Source of the DNA: an uncultured Roseateles sp. | GTDB lineage: Bacteria; Pseudomonadota; Gammaproteobacteria; Burkholderiales; Burkholderiaceae_C | Direction: 5' to 3' | NCBI RefSeq assembly: GCF_913777145.1 | Contig: NZ_CAJYPS010000009.1 | Location: forward strand, 53,439-117,438 | Length of the DNA stretch: 64,000 nt | Shown here: piece by piece, positions 49,287-59,014 of the stretch | Layout: the number at the start of each line of letters is the position of its first letter | Position numbering within the stretch: the stretch's first letter is position 1 | The notes under the pieces: generated by a model | Told to the model about the DNA's origin: nothing | The model's input: the letters and a program-made list of their open reading frames with translations, nothing else | Databases searched by the model: none | Made by a program: the position numbers and the translations under genes

Positions 49287-50708
49287 ATGTCCGAGACCTT
49301 ACCCAGCCGTCGCGCCCTGCGGCGCCGGCTGCCGCGCGTGCTGCTGCTCGCTGCCCTGCCCCCACTGCTGGCCGCCTGTGCCGGCATCGCCCCCGACCCG
49401 ACGGCCACGCTGGCGCCGGTGAATGAACTGACGCAGGCCCGCCAGGGCCCGGCGCTGCAGCGCCAGCCCCTGGCGCCCGACGAGCTGGCCCGGCGCCTGA
49501 GCGAACCGCTCTCCGCCGACGCCGCGGTCCAGCTGGCGCTGCTGAACCAGCGCGGCCTGCAGGCCCGGCTGGCCGAGCTGGACCTGAGCGCGCTGGACGT
49601 GGCCGACGCCGGCCGCCTGCCCAACCCCGGCTTTCGCTTCAGCCGCCTCAGCCGCGGCGACGAGCGCGAGCTGGAGCGCGGCTGGAGCCTGGACCTGGCC
49701 CGGCTGCTGACGCTGCCGCTGCAGCGCACCGTGGGCCGGCGCCAGCTGGCGGTCGCCCAGCAGCAACTGGCCGCCGAGGTGCTGGCCCAGGCCGCCGAGG
49801 TGCGACGCGCCTGGGTGGGTGCGGTCGCGGCCGAGGCCGCCCTCGCCTACCGCCAGCGCGTGATGGACGCGGCGGACGCGGGCGCCGAGCTGGCGCGCCG
49901 CATGCAGGCCGCCGGCAACTTCAATGCGCTGGACCAGGCTCGCGAGCAGGGCTTCGCGGCCGAGGCCGCGCTGGCGCTGGAGCGCGCCCGCCTGCAGCGC
50001 CTCAGCACGCGTGAGCGTCTGGTGCGCCTGCTGGGGCTGGAGAACGATCGGGGGCTGCGGTTGCCCGCCGAGTTGCCGCCCCTGCCCGACGCCCCGCGCG
50101 AGCCCCGCGATGTGGAGGCCCAGGCGCTGGCCCAGCGGCTGGACGTGCAGGCCGCGCGGCTCGCGCTGGAGCAATCGGCACGCCAGCTGGACCTGAGCCG
50201 CGTGACCCGCTGGGTGTCCATGATGGAGCTGGGCGCGGTGCGCAACAGCTCCAACGAGCAGCCCACGCAGCGTGGCTGGGAGATCGCGCTGGAGCTGCCG
50301 CTGTTCGGCCCCGGGCCGCTGCCGCGCGCCGAGACGCTGGCCGCGCGCGCCGCCCACCACGCCGCCGACGTGGCGATACAGGCGCGCTCCGAGGCGCGCG
50401 AGGCCTATGGGCTGTACCGCGGCGCCTACGAGCTGGCGCGCCGCCATCGCGACGAGCTGCTGCCGCTGGCGCGCCGCGTGTCCCAGGAGCAGCTGCTGCG
50501 CTACAACGGCATGCTGATCGGCGTGTTCGAGCTGCTGGCCGATGCGCGCGCCCAGGTGGCCGCCGCCGCCGCCGCGCAGGACGCGCTGCGCGACCTCTGG
50601 CTGGCCCAGGTGGACCTGGACCAGGCGCTCAGCGCCGGCCCGCCGCCCGCGGCCCGCGGCGCCATGGACGCCGCCCGCTCCGCCCCCGCGCCCAGCGCCG
50701 CCCACTGA
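49287..50708 (+). CDS. TolC-family outer-membrane lipoprotein of copper cluster
   Basis: 473 residues. The N-terminus LLLAALPPLLAACAG has a lipobox; the rest is Ala/Leu/Arg-rich with two TolC-type helical repeats (for example LAYRQRVMDAADAGAELARR and YELARRHRDELLPLARR). In copper loci such proteins are paired with a Tat-exported copper oxidase. The start at 49287 (MSETLPS) is preceded by AGAGG. Followed after 14 bases by the multicopper oxidase gene, so likely co-transcribed. Confidence 0.85.
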   Translation: MSETLPSRRALRRRLPRVLLLAALPPLLAACAGIAPDPTATLAPVNELTQARQGPALQRQPLAPDELARRLSEPLSADAAVQLALLNQRGLQARLAELDLSALDVADAGRLPNPGFRFSRLSRGDERELERGWSLDLARLLTLPLQRTVGRRQLAVAQQQLAAEVLAQAAEVRRAWVGAVAAEAALAYRQRVMDAADAGAELARRMQAAGNFNALDQAREQGFAAEAALALERARLQRLSTRERLVRLLGLENDRGLRLPAELPPLPDAPREPRDVEAQALAQRLDVQAARLALEQSARQLDLSRVTRWVSMMELGAVRNSSNEQPTQRGWEIALELPLFGPGPLPRAETLAARAAHHAADVAIQARSEAREAYGLYRGAYELARRHRDELLPLARRVSQEQLLRYNGMLIGVFELLADARAQVAAAAAAQDALRDLWLAQVDLDQALSAGPPPAARGAMDAARSAPAPSAAH

Positions 50709-50722
50709 ACATCGAGAACCCC

Positions 50723-52150
50723 ATGTTGCTCAATCGTCGTTCCCTGATAGGCGCGGCCTCGCTGGCCGCCGCCTCCACCGTGTCGCGCGCCGCGATGGCC
50801 GCGCTGCCCGAACCCGTCATCCAGACCTCGGCCGATACCCAGCCGCCGCTGCTGCCACCCAATGGCCGGCCCTACAACCCGGTGGTCACGCTGAACGGCT
50901 GGACCGCCCCCTGGCGCATGCGCGACGGCGTGAAGGAATTCCATCTGGTCGCCGAGCCCGTGGTGCGCGAGATGGCGCCCGGCTTCAAGGCCAATCTGTG
51001 GGGCTACAACGGCCAGAGCCCCGGCCCCACCATCGAGGTGGTCGAGGGCGACCGCGTGCGCCTCTACGTGACCAACCGCCTGCCCGAGGCCACCAGCATG
51101 CACTGGCACGGCCAGCGCCTGCCCAACGGCATGGACGGCGTCAGCGGCCTCACGCAGGCCGCGATACAACCGGGCAAGACCTGGGTCTACGAGTTCGTCG
51201 CGCGCCGGCCCGGCAGCTTCATGTACCACCCGCATGCGGACGAGATGCTGCAGATGGCCATGGGCATGATGGGCCTGTGGATCACCCACCCCAAGGGCCG
51301 CCATCCGCACATCGACCCGGTGGACCGCGACTACGCCTTCCTGCTGAACGCCTACGACGTGGAGCCGGGCAGCGCCACGCCCAAGGTGATGACCATGCTG
51401 GACTTCAACCTGTGGAGCTGGAACAGCCGCATCTTCCCCGGCATCGCGCCGCTGGTGGCGCGCCAGGGCGAGCGGGTGCGCATACGCGTGGGCAACCTGA
51501 CCATGACCAACCACCCCATCCACCTGCACGGCCACGAGTTCAGCGTGACCGGCACGGACGGCGGCCCGGTGCCGCGCAGCGCGCGCTGGCCCGAGGTGAC
51601 CACCGACGTAGCGGTGGGCCAGATGCGGCAGATCGAGTTCATCGCCGACGAGGAAGGCGACTGGGCGCTGCACTGCCACAAGAGCCACCACACGATGAAC
51701 GCGATGGGCCACAGCGTGCCCACCATGATTGGCGTGGACACCAGCGACCTGGAGCAGCGCATACGCGCGCTGGTGCCGGGCTATATGGGCATGGGCTCCA
51801 GCGGCATGCACGAGATGACCGAGATGCAGATGCCGCTGCCGGCCAACACCGCGCCCATGATGGCGGGCGACGGACCGTTCGGGCCGGTGGGCATGGGCGG
51901 CATGTTCAGCGTGCTCAAGGTGAGGCGCGACCAGAAGCGCGGCGACTACAGCGATCCGGGCTGGTTCCAGCACCCGGCCGGCACGCTGGCGCGCGAGGTC
52001 GAGGGCCTGCCCGATGCGGCGCCGCCGCAGGCGCCCATGCACCATCACCACGGCTCCATGCCCGGCGGCATGGCGAACGAGGTGCAGGTGGATGTGCGCA
52101 AGCCGGGGGCCACCGGCGCGGCGGAACACGCCGGTCACCACGAGCACTGA
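50723..52150 (+). CDS. Tat-exported multicopper oxidase (copper tolerance type)
   Basis: 475 residues. Tat signal NRRSLIGAAS, then cupredoxin domains with all four copper motifs: HWHGQRLPNG, MYHPHADEM, HPIHLHGHEF and LHCHKSHHTM (the last carries the type 1 Cys). A Met-rich stretch around residues 352-395 (MGMGSSGMHEMTEMQM) and a His-rich tail (MHHHHGSM, HAGHHEH) probably bind Cu(I). The enzyme likely oxidises periplasmic Cu(I) or metal-chelating phenols. Coupled to the TolC-like gene upstream; converges on the efflux operon. Confidence 0.93.
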   Translation: MLLNRRSLIGAASLAAASTVSRAAMAALPEPVIQTSADTQPPLLPPNGRPYNPVVTLNGWTAPWRMRDGVKEFHLVAEPVVREMAPGFKANLWGYNGQSPGPTIEVVEGDRVRLYVTNRLPEATSMHWHGQRLPNGMDGVSGLTQAAIQPGKTWVYEFVARRPGSFMYHPHADEMLQMAMGMMGLWITHPKGRHPHIDPVDRDYAFLLNAYDVEPGSATPKVMTMLDFNLWSWNSRIFPGIAPLVARQGERVRIRVGNLTMTNHPIHLHGHEFSVTGTDGGPVPRSARWPEVTTDVAVGQMRQIEFIADEEGDWALHCHKSHHTMNAMGHSVPTMIGVDTSDLEQRIRALVPGYMGMGSSGMHEMTEMQMPLPANTAPMMAGDGPFGPVGMGGMFSVLKVRRDQKRGDYSDPGWFQHPAGTLAREVEGLPDAAPPQAPMHHHHGSMPGGMANEVQVDVRKPGATGAAEHAGHHEH

Positions 52151-52167
52151 ATGGCGTATTGAGGCCA

Positions 52168-52182
52168 GGCGGGCATCCCGCC
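52168..52182. terminator. Hairpin between convergent genes
   Basis: GGCGGG-CAT-CCCGCC in the 51-base gap between the convergent oxidase and permease genes, followed by further GC-rich repeats. No T-run. Confidence 0.35.
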
Positions 52183-52201
52183 CGCCCGGGCCCGCCCGAC
52201 C

Positions 52202-53329
52202 TCAGGCCATCTGGCTGATGGTGCGGCGAAAGCGCAGCAGCGCGCCGGCGAACATCGCGCCGCCTATCGCCAGAATGGCCAGGAACTGCGGCCACACCAC
52301 GTCCAGACCGGCGCCGCGGTAGAGGATGGCCTGGCCGGCCGCCACGAAGTGCGTGGTGGGCGCGGCCAGCATCAGGTCTTGCACGAATTGCGGCATGCTC
52401 TCGCGCGGCGTGCTGCCGCCGGACAGCAACTGCAGCGGGATCAGCACCAGGATCAGCAGCATGCCGAACTGCGGCATGGAGCGCGCTACCGTGGCCATGA
52501 AGATGCCCATGGACGTGGTGGCGAATAGGTGCAGCGCGGCGGCCGCCATGAACAGCGCGACCGAGCCCTGGATGGGCACCCGTAGCGCGCCCTGCACCAC
52601 CAGGCCCAGCGACACCGCCACCGCTGCCAGCACCACCACGCCCATGCTCCAGACCTTGGCCAGCATGATCTCGGCCGGCGTCACCGGCATCACCAGCAGG
52701 TGCTCGATGGTGCCGTGCTCGCGTTCGCGTATCAGCGCAGCGCCGGTCAGGATGATGGACAGCATGGTGACGTTGTTGATGATCTCCATCAGCGAGCCGA
52801 ACCAGGACTGCTCCAGATTGGGGTTGAAGCGGGTGCGCACCGTCAGCTCCACCGGCAAGGCTTGCCCCCCGCGATGGCGCGACACGAAGTCGTTCACCTC
52901 GTCGTTGACCATCTGCTGGATGTAGACATTGCCGGTGAAGGCCTGGCTCATGCGGGTCGCGTCCACATTCAGCTGCAGCGCCGGGCTCCTGCCGGCCAGC
53001 ACATCGCGCTGGAAGCCCGGCGGGATGTCCAGCACGAAGGTGTGGTCGCCGCGGTCCAGCGCCGGGTCCATGTCCGGCAGCGCGATCAGTTGCGGCGTGC
53101 GGAAGTGCGGCGGGTAGAAGGCCGCAACGATGCGGGCCGACAACGGCGACGCATCCTCGTCCACGATGGCGATGGCCGCGTGGTGCAGGCTCTCGGGCAT
53201 CGCGGTCGCGGCCACGTAGATGGACACGGTGAAGGTGTAGACGATCAGCACGATCATCATGGGGTCGCGCGCCAGGCTCCACAGCTCCTTGACGCCCAGC
53301 CGGTAGACATGGCTCAGCAACGTGCGCAT
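52202..53329 (-). CDS. ABC-2 type permease (YhhJ-like)
   Basis: 375 residues, matching the length of E. coli YhhJ. One membrane segment near residues 24-42, a large periplasmic part (about 45-175) and five C-terminal segments from about 180, with LIREREHGTIEHLLVMPVTP, the hallmark of ABC-2 exporters. Its ATG overlaps the stop of the ATPase-permease fusion (TGATG at 53327-53331). Works as the second permease of a YhiI-RbbA-YhhJ-type exporter; the exported compound is unknown. Reading frame is open far upstream but that part is antisense-frame noise over the previous gene. Confidence 0.92.
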   Translation of the reverse strand: MRTLLSHVYRLGVKELWSLARDPMMIVLIVYTFTVSIYVAATAMPESLHHAAIAIVDEDASPLSARIVAAFYPPHFRTPQLIALPDMDPALDRGDHTFVLDIPPGFQRDVLAGRSPALQLNVDATRMSQAFTGNVYIQQMVNDEVNDFVSRHRGGQALPVELTVRTRFNPNLEQSWFGSLMEIINNVTMLSIILTGAALIREREHGTIEHLLVMPVTPAEIMLAKVWSMGVVVLAAVAVSLGLVVQGALRVPIQGSVALFMAAAALHLFATTSMGIFMATVARSMPQFGMLLILVLIPLQLLSGGSTPRESMPQFVQDLMLAAPTTHFVAAGQAILYRGAGLDVVWPQFLAILAIGGAMFAGALLRFRRTISQMA

Positions 53330-56085
53330 CAGGCCTCCTGCTTTTTCAGCAGCACGATGGCCGCGCCCAGGATCACCGGCACCGCGATCAGCAGCGGCCA
53401 CAGCGAGGGCATGAGCGCCGGCAGGTCCAGCGCCTTGCTGAACACGCCGCGGCTGATAGTGAGGAAATGGCTGGCCGGGTAGACCTTGCCGATCAGCGCG
53501 CCCACGCCCTCCAGCGAGGACACCGGGTTCAGCAGGCCGGCGAACTGCACGCAGGGAATCAGCGTGCCAATCATCGTGAGGAAGAGCGCGCCGATCTGGC
53601 TGCGCGTGAAGGTGGACGCGAGCAGCCCGAAGCCGGTGGAGCAGGTCACGAACAGCAGCGCCGCCAGCGTCAGCGCCGCAAAGCTGCCCTTGATGGGCAC
53701 GCCGAACACCGTGACCGCCAGCGCACTGGCCAGCAGGAAGTTGAACATCGCCAGCGCGATGTAGGGCAGCTGCTTGCCGAGCAGGAACTCGGCCCGGCTG
53801 ACCGGCGTCACATAGAGGTTGATGATGGAGCCCAGCTCCTTCTCGCGCACCACCGCCAGCGCCGCCAGCATGGCCGGGATCATCATCAGCAGCAGCGGGA
53901 TCACCGCCGGCACCATGGCCGGCAGGCTTTTCACGTCGGGGTTGTAGCGGTAGCGGGTCTCCACCCGCGCGGCGGCGCCCAACTCGGCGCCCAGCCGGTG
54001 CGTGGCCATGTCGGCCAGCCAGCTCATGTGCAGGCCCTGCACATAGCCGCGCACGGTCTCGGCGCGCGTGGGCATGGCGCCGTCCACCCAGGCGGCGATC
54101 TGCACGGTCTTGCCGCGCTGCAGGTCGCGCCCGAAGCCGGGCGGGATTTCGATCGCCAGCGACAGCTCGCCATTGCGCATGCGCCGGTCCAGCTCCGCGT
54201 AGTCGTGCAGCGGCGGCCGCTCGATGAAGTAGCGCGAGCCCGACAGAATGAGCGCGTAGTTCTGGCTCAGGCCGGACTGGTCGCGGTCCAGCACCGCATA
54301 GCGCAGGTTCTCCACGTCCAGGCTGATGCCGTAGCCGATGATGAACATCAGGATGGCCGTGCCCAGCAGCGCCAGCGTCGCGCGCACTGGGTCGCGGCGC
54401 AGCTCCAGCGCCTCGCGCGCGCTGTAGCTCAGCGCCCGGGTGAGGCTGAAGCCACGGCGCCGGCGTGGCCGCTCGGTGACGGGGGCAGCAGCCACCGGCA
54501 GCTCGTCGGCCGGCTCGGCCGCGGGCTCCACGGTCGCATCCTGCAGGTAGGCGATGAAGGCCTGCTCCAGCGTCTGCGTGCCGCGCTGCGCGATCAGGCC
54601 GGCCGGGCTGTCGCTGACCAGCACCCGCCCCGCGTGCATCAGCGAGATGCGGTCGCAACGCGCCGCCTCGTTCATGAAGTGGGTGGAGATGAAGATGGTG
54701 ACGCCGTCCTCGCGGGCCAGCGCGATCATCAGCTCCCAGAAGCGGTCGCGCGCGACGGGGTCCACGCCCGACGTGGGTTCGTCCAGGATCAGCAGCTCCG
54801 GCCGGTGCACCATGGCCACGGCCAGCGACAGCCGCTGGCGCATGCCCAACGGCAGGCTCTCGGGCAGGCTGTCGCGCACCGGCTCCAGGCCGAAGCGCGT
54901 CTCCATCTCGGCCACGCGCGCGCCCACCTCGGCCTCGGGCACCTCGAAGAGGCGCGCATGCAGCACCAGGTTCTGGCGTACGCTCAACTCGCCGTACAGC
55001 GAGAAGGCCTGGGACATATAGCCCACGCGCCGGCGCGTTGCGATGTCGCTGGACGCCACCGCCTGGCCGAACAGCCGGGCCTCGCCCTCGCTGGCCGGCA
55101 GCAGGCCGGTCAGCATCTTCATCGTGGTGGACTTGCCGCAGCCGTTGGAGCCCAGGAAGCCGAAGATCTCGCCGCGGCGTATGCGGAAGTCCACATGGTC
55201 CACCGCGGTGAAGTCGCCGAAACGCATGGTCAGCCCACGTGCCTCGATGGCGACCGCGGCATCCGCCCCGGCCCGCAGCGGCGGCACCACCACCTCGCGG
55301 TGCTCGCGCCGCTTGGCCTCGGGCAGCAGCGCAATGAACGCGGCCTCCAGCGTGGCCGCGGCGCTGCGCTCGCGCAGCTCGGCCGGCGTGCCGGTGGCCA
55401 GCACCCGCCCCTCGTCCATGGCCACCAGCCAGTCGAAGCGCTCGGCCTCCTCCATGTAGGCGGTGGCCACCAGCACGCTCATGCCGGGGCGCTCGGCGCG
55501 GATCTCATCGATCAGGTCCCAGAACTGGCTGCGCGACAGCGGGTCCACGCCGGTGGTGGGCTCGTCCAGGATCAGCAGGTCGGGGTCGTGGATCAGCGCG
55601 CAGCACAGGCCGAGCTTTTGCTTCATGCCGCCCGACAGCTTGCCCGCCGGCCGCGCCAGGAAAGGGTGCAGCCGCGTGCTGCGGGTCAGCGCGTCGATGC
55701 GCCGGCGCCGCTCCGCCGCGTTGTGGCCGAACAGGCGGCCGAAGAACTGCAGGTTCTCCTCCACCGACAGCGTGGGGTAGAGGTTCTTGCCCAGGCCCTG
55801 GGGCATGTAGGCGATGCGCGGGCACACGCGCTCGCGGTGGCGCTGCTCGCGCATGTCGCCGCCCAGCACCTGCAGCCGGCCCTGCTGCAGCGCGCGCGCG
55901 CCCGCGATCAACGCCAGCAGGCTGGACTTGCCGACGCCGTCCGGCCCGATCAGGCCCACCATGCGGCCGGCCGGCAGCGCCAGCGTGAGCTCGTCCAGCG
56001 CGACGCGGCGGCCGTAATGCAGGCTCAGCCCCTGCAGACTGACGACCGGCGCAGCTTGTCCGGCCGGCGCCGAGTCCTCACTCAC
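53329..56085 (-). CDS. ABC transporter with two ATPase domains fused to a permease (RbbA-like)
   Basis: 918 residues, close to E. coli RbbA (911). ABC domain 1: Walker [10 protein letters not shown] near 43, signature [10 protein letters not shown], Walker [17 protein letters not shown] domain 2: Walker [10 protein letters not shown] near 318, signature replaced by LPLGMRQRL, Walker [14 protein letters not shown]. The last 370 residues are an ABC-2 permease with a periplasmic domain and five C-terminal spans. Lies between the HlyD-like adaptor (4-base overlap) and the YhhJ-like permease (3-base overlap), so it powers a tripartite exporter. Confidence 0.93.
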   Translation of the reverse strand: MSEDSAPAGQAAPVVSLQGLSLHYGRRVALDELTLALPAGRMVGLIGPDGVGKSSLLALIAGARALQQGRLQVLGGDMREQRHRERVCPRIAYMPQGLGKNLYPTLSVEENLQFFGRLFGHNAAERRRRIDALTRSTRLHPFLARPAGKLSGGMKQKLGLCCALIHDPDLLILDEPTTGVDPLSRSQFWDLIDEIRAERPGMSVLVATAYMEEAERFDWLVAMDEGRVLATGTPAELRERSAAATLEAAFIALLPEAKRREHREVVVPPLRAGADAAVAIEARGLTMRFGDFTAVDHVDFRIRRGEIFGFLGSNGCGKSTTMKMLTGLLPASEGEARLFGQAVASSDIATRRRVGYMSQAFSLYGELSVRQNLVLHARLFEVPEAEVGARVAEMETRFGLEPVRDSLPESLPLGMRQRLSLAVAMVHRPELLILDEPTSGVDPVARDRFWELMIALAREDGVTIFISTHFMNEAARCDRISLMHAGRVLVSDSPAGLIAQRGTQTLEQAFIAYLQDATVEPAAEPADELPVAAAPVTERPRRRRGFSLTRALSYSAREALELRRDPVRATLALLGTAILMFIIGYGISLDVENLRYAVLDRDQSGLSQNYALILSGSRYFIERPPLHDYAELDRRMRNGELSLAIEIPPGFGRDLQRGKTVQIAAWVDGAMPTRAETVRGYVQGLHMSWLADMATHRLGAELGAAARVETRYRYNPDVKSLPAMVPAVIPLLLMMIPAMLAALAVVREKELGSIINLYVTPVSRAEFLLGKQLPYIALAMFNFLLASALAVTVFGVPIKGSFAALTLAALLFVTCSTGFGLLASTFTRSQIGALFLTMIGTLIPCVQFAGLLNPVSSLEGVGALIGKVYPASHFLTISRGVFSKALDLPALMPSLWPLLIAVPVILGAAIVLLKKQEA

Positions 56086-57164
56086 TGCGGCACCTTCACC
56101 GCCAGCGCCTCGGGCCAGGGCGCGTTCGCGTCCAGCTTGACCCAGGCCACACCGGGCAGGCCGGTCTTGACCAGCTTCAGGTGCTTGAGCAGCAGCGCGC
56201 GGTCGATCTGCGCCTTCACGCGGAACATCAGCTTCTGGCGTTCACTGGCGGTCTCCACGGTCTTGGGCGTGAACTGCGCTGTGCTGGCCACGAAGCTGAT
56301 CTTGGCCGGGATCACGTACTGCGGCGCGGCGTCCAGCACCACATGCACCTCGGCGCCCAGCGCCAGCCGGCCGGCCACGGTCTCGGGCACGAAGAAGCTC
56401 ATGGAGACATCGGCCAGATCCACCAGGTTGAGCACCTTGCCGCCATTGCCCACCACCTCGCCGGGCTGGGCGATGCGGTACTGCACGCGGCCGTCGCGCG
56501 GCGCGCTCAGCGTGCCGTCGTCCAACTCGACCTGGATGCGTTGCAGCGTGGCCTCGGCCGCCTTCACCGCCGACTGCGCGCCGCTGACCTGGGTACGGGC
56601 CGCGGTCACCGCCGCCTCGGCCGCCGCCACCTGGGCGCGCGCGGCCTCCAGCGCGGCGCGCGCGCTGCGCACGCGGGCGCGGTCGTCGTCCAGCTCCTGG
56701 GCGGACGACGCACCCTCGCGCGCCAGCGTCTCGGAGCGGGCCAGCCGACGCTGCGCGGCGTCCAGCTCGCTCTCGCGCATGGACACCTGGGCATGGGCGC
56801 TGAGCTGGTCCGCCAGGCGCACCGCGACCTGGGCCGCGGCGCTGGCCACCGCACTGATTGCGCGCTGGCGCTGTGCCTCGGCCTCGTCCTGCTGCGCCTG
56901 CAGCGAGGTCACCTGCATGCGCGCCAGCGGCTGGCCGGCGCGCACGAAATCGCCCTCGTCCACCAGAATGTCCTGGATGCGGCCGCCCAGCTTGGCGGCC
57001 ACGTCGATCTCGGTCGCCTCGATGCGACCGTTGCCGCTGGCGAAACCCTCGCCCGGTCCCTGGTGACGCAGCTGGTACCAGGCATAGGCGGTACCGGCGG
57101 CCAGCAGGGTCAGCAGCAGCGGCAGGATCAGGCGACGGACTTGGGGGGCCATGGGGGCTCGCAT
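56082..57164 (-). CDS. HlyD-family periplasmic adaptor (YhiI-like)
   Basis: 360 residues, close to E. coli YhiI. One N-terminal membrane anchor ([19 protein letters not shown]), a biotinyl-lipoyl-like segment ([20 protein letters not shown] and [16 protein letters not shown]), a long Ala/Gln/Arg-rich coiled coil (about 85-205) and a beta-barrel part with [19 protein letters not shown]. Bridges the inner-membrane ABC exporter to the outer-membrane factor. The start codon overlaps the stop of the outer-membrane gene by one base (57164). Confidence 0.93.
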   Translation of the reverse strand: MRAPMAPQVRRLILPLLLTLLAAGTAYAWYQLRHQGPGEGFASGNGRIEATEIDVAAKLGGRIQDILVDEGDFVRAGQPLARMQVTSLQAQQDEAEAQRQRAISAVASAAAQVAVRLADQLSAHAQVSMRESELDAAQRRLARSETLAREGASSAQELDDDRARVRSARAALEAARAQVAAAEAAVTAARTQVSGAQSAVKAAEATLQRIQVELDDGTLSAPRDGRVQYRIAQPGEVVGNGGKVLNLVDLADVSMSFFVPETVAGRLALGAEVHVVLDAAPQYVIPAKISFVASTAQFTPKTVETASERQKLMFRVKAQIDRALLLKHLKLVKTGLPGVAWVKLDANAPWPEALAVKVPQ

Positions 57165-58618
57165 CAGTTCGGTGTGGGCAGGGACGTGGGGGATTCGCCG
57201 GCGCCGCCGCCCAGCGCCGCGTACAGCGCCACGCGGCTGGCCAGCAGCGCGCGGCGGGTCTGCAGCAGCTGCTGCTCGGTGCTGAGCAGATCGCGCTCGG
57301 CGTCCAGCACCTCCAGGTAGGGCGCGGCGCCGTGGTCATAGCGCAGCTGGGCCAGGCGGCTGCGCTCGCGCTGCACCGCCAGCGCATGGCGGGCGATCTC
57401 CAGCTGCGCGCCCAGCGCCTGGCGCGCGTCCAGCGCATCGGCCACATCGCGGAAGGCCTGCTGCACCGCACGCTCGTACTGGGCCACGGCCTCGTGCTCA
57501 CGCAGCGCGGCCAGGCTGAGGTTCTGCTCGCGCAGGCCGGCATCGAACAGCGGCAGCGTCAGCGCGGGCGCGAACTGCCAGGCCCGGCTGCCACGGTCAA
57601 ACAGGCCGCCCAGCTCGGCGCTAGCCGTGCCCAGTGCCGCGGTCAGCGAGATCTGCGGAAAGAAGGCCGCACGTGCGGCGCCCACCCGGGCTCGCGCGGC
57701 CAGCAACTGGTGCTCGGCCGCGCGCAGGTCGGGCCGGCGCTCCAGCAGCTGCGACGGCAGGCCCGCGCGCAGCGCCACCAGCTCGGCCGCTTCATCCAGA
57801 GCGCCCTGGGCGGGGTGCCAGACCGGCGTGGCGCCGACCACCAGCGTCAGCGCCTGCCACTGGGTCTCGCGCTGCTGGCGCGCCTGCACCAGCAGCGCCT
57901 GGGCCTGGGTCAGCAGCGTCTCGACCTGGGTCAGCGCCAGCCGCGAGGTGGCGCCCAGCGCCTCGCGGCGCGCAAAGATGCGCAGGCTCTCGGCCCGGCT
58001 GGCCACGGTGCGCTCGGCCAGCGCGACCCGCTCATCCAGCTCGCGCAGCTGGAAGTAGGCCTGCGCCACCTCGGCGATCAGCGCCAGCGTGACCGCGCGC
58101 CGCTGCTCGTCGCCGGCCAGATAGGTTTCCAGTGCGGCTTGCTTCAGCTGGCCCACCCGGCCCCAAAGGTCCAGCTCCCAGCTGGCCAGGCCCAGGCCCA
58201 CCTGGTAGTCGCCCGCCACCAGCGGCCGGCGCGTGAGGTTGAGGTCGGCCGGCGTGCGTGAGCGGGTCTCGCTGGCCTGGGCCGCCAGCAGCGGAAACTG
58301 CGCCGCGCGCTGTATGCCGTAGGCCGCCCGCGCCTGCTCCACGCGCAGCACGGCCACGCGCAGGTTGCGGTTGTTGTCCAGCGCCTGGGCGATCAGCGCC
58401 TGCAGGTCGGGGGACAGGAAGTAGCCGCGCCAGTCGGGCAGCGTGGCGGCTTCGGGCGCGTCGTCGCCCGGATAGGCCGGGGCCAGCACCTGCGCCGGCT
58501 GGACGGGGGGCCGCAGCGGTGCACAGCCCGTCAGACCCAACAGGCCCAACAGACCTGCCAGCGCCCACGCCGGCCAGCGCGCACCCTTGCCTTTCGCTCC
58601 CCGTGCATCCCGATTCAA
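57164..58618 (-). CDS. NodT-type outer-membrane efflux lipoprotein
   Basis: 484 residues from a TTG at 58618, which has GAGGG at a good distance and yields a clean lipoprotein signal (WALAGLLGLLGLTGC). Another TTG at 58660 is possible but lacks a ribosome-binding site. The mature part has the two NodT/OprM repeats, including DLQALIAQALDNNRNLRVAV and PDLRAAEHQLLAARARVGAA, and FFPQISLTAALG. It is the exit duct for the YhiI-RbbA-YhhJ-type exporter, and first gene of that operon; a near-perfect FNR/ANR-type site lies 60 bases upstream. Confidence 0.92.
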   Translation of the reverse strand: MNRDARGAKGKGARWPAWALAGLLGLLGLTGCAPLRPPVQPAQVLAPAYPGDDAPEAATLPDWRGYFLSPDLQALIAQALDNNRNLRVAVLRVEQARAAYGIQRAAQFPLLAAQASETRSRTPADLNLTRRPLVAGDYQVGLGLASWELDLWGRVGQLKQAALETYLAGDEQRRAVTLALIAEVAQAYFQLRELDERVALAERTVASRAESLRIFARREALGATSRLALTQVETLLTQAQALLVQARQQRETQWQALTLVVGATPVWHPAQGALDEAAELVALRAGLPSQLLERRPDLRAAEHQLLAARARVGAARAAFFPQISLTAALGTASAELGGLFDRGSRAWQFAPALTLPLFDAGLREQNLSLAALREHEAVAQYERAVQQAFRDVADALDARQALGAQLEIARHALAVQRERSRLAQLRYDHGAAPYLEVLDAERDLLSTEQQLLQTRRALLASRVALYAALGGGAGESPTSLPTPN

Positions 58619-58649
58619 GCCACCCTCGCTCGTGCGCCATTGACGAGCC

Positions 58650-58691
58650 AGTCTAGGCAAAGGCCGAGCCGCAGCGCTTGATCCAGATCAG
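58650..58691 (-). promoter_or_regulatory. FNR/ANR-type site and -10 of the efflux operon
   Basis: TTGAT-CCAG-ATCAG (58678-58691 on the plus strand) matches the FNR/ANR consensus TTGAT-N4-ATCAA at 9 of 10 positions. On the minus strand a TAGACT hexamer (58655-58650) lies 32 bases from the box centre, the spacing of a class II FNR promoter, predicting a start near 58643 and a leader of about 25 bases to the TTG. Oxygen-responsive control is therefore likely, though unproven. Confidence 0.6.
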
Positions 58692-59014
58692 CCGTTTCTG
58701 CAAGAACGCGGTGCGTGCCCCTGGCCGCCGGGCGAGCGGCAGGCGCCCGGCCCGCCCCGGGTCAGCCGCGAATCAACCCCGCATGAGTCGATTCCCAGAC
58801 CCTGGCAAGACCTGACCCAGCCGCGCCCCAGGACTTGGCCGAGGCGCCACACGCCGGCCTCCAACGATTTGATTCAACTGATTTTTGAGTCTGCAAAAGC
58901 GATCAAAACAGCACGCTGCGTAGTCGAGTTACCAGGCGGCATTGCATGCATTAGTGCCGCGTATCGCGGATCGCGCTCGCCCGGCCCGGAGGAGGCAAAG
59001 GTATACCTAAGGAC
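58692..59014. other. Intergenic region upstream of the chemosensory operon
   Basis: No gene. The stretch becomes AT-richer from about 58,860 (TTTGATTCAACTGATTTTTG and CAAAAGCGATCAAAACAG), where the promoter of the plus-strand chemosensory operon is expected. I could not assign hexamers with confidence and saw no convincing sigma-28 motif. GGAGG at 58989-58993 is too far upstream of the ATG at 59015 to serve as its ribosome-binding site. Confidence 0.4.
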
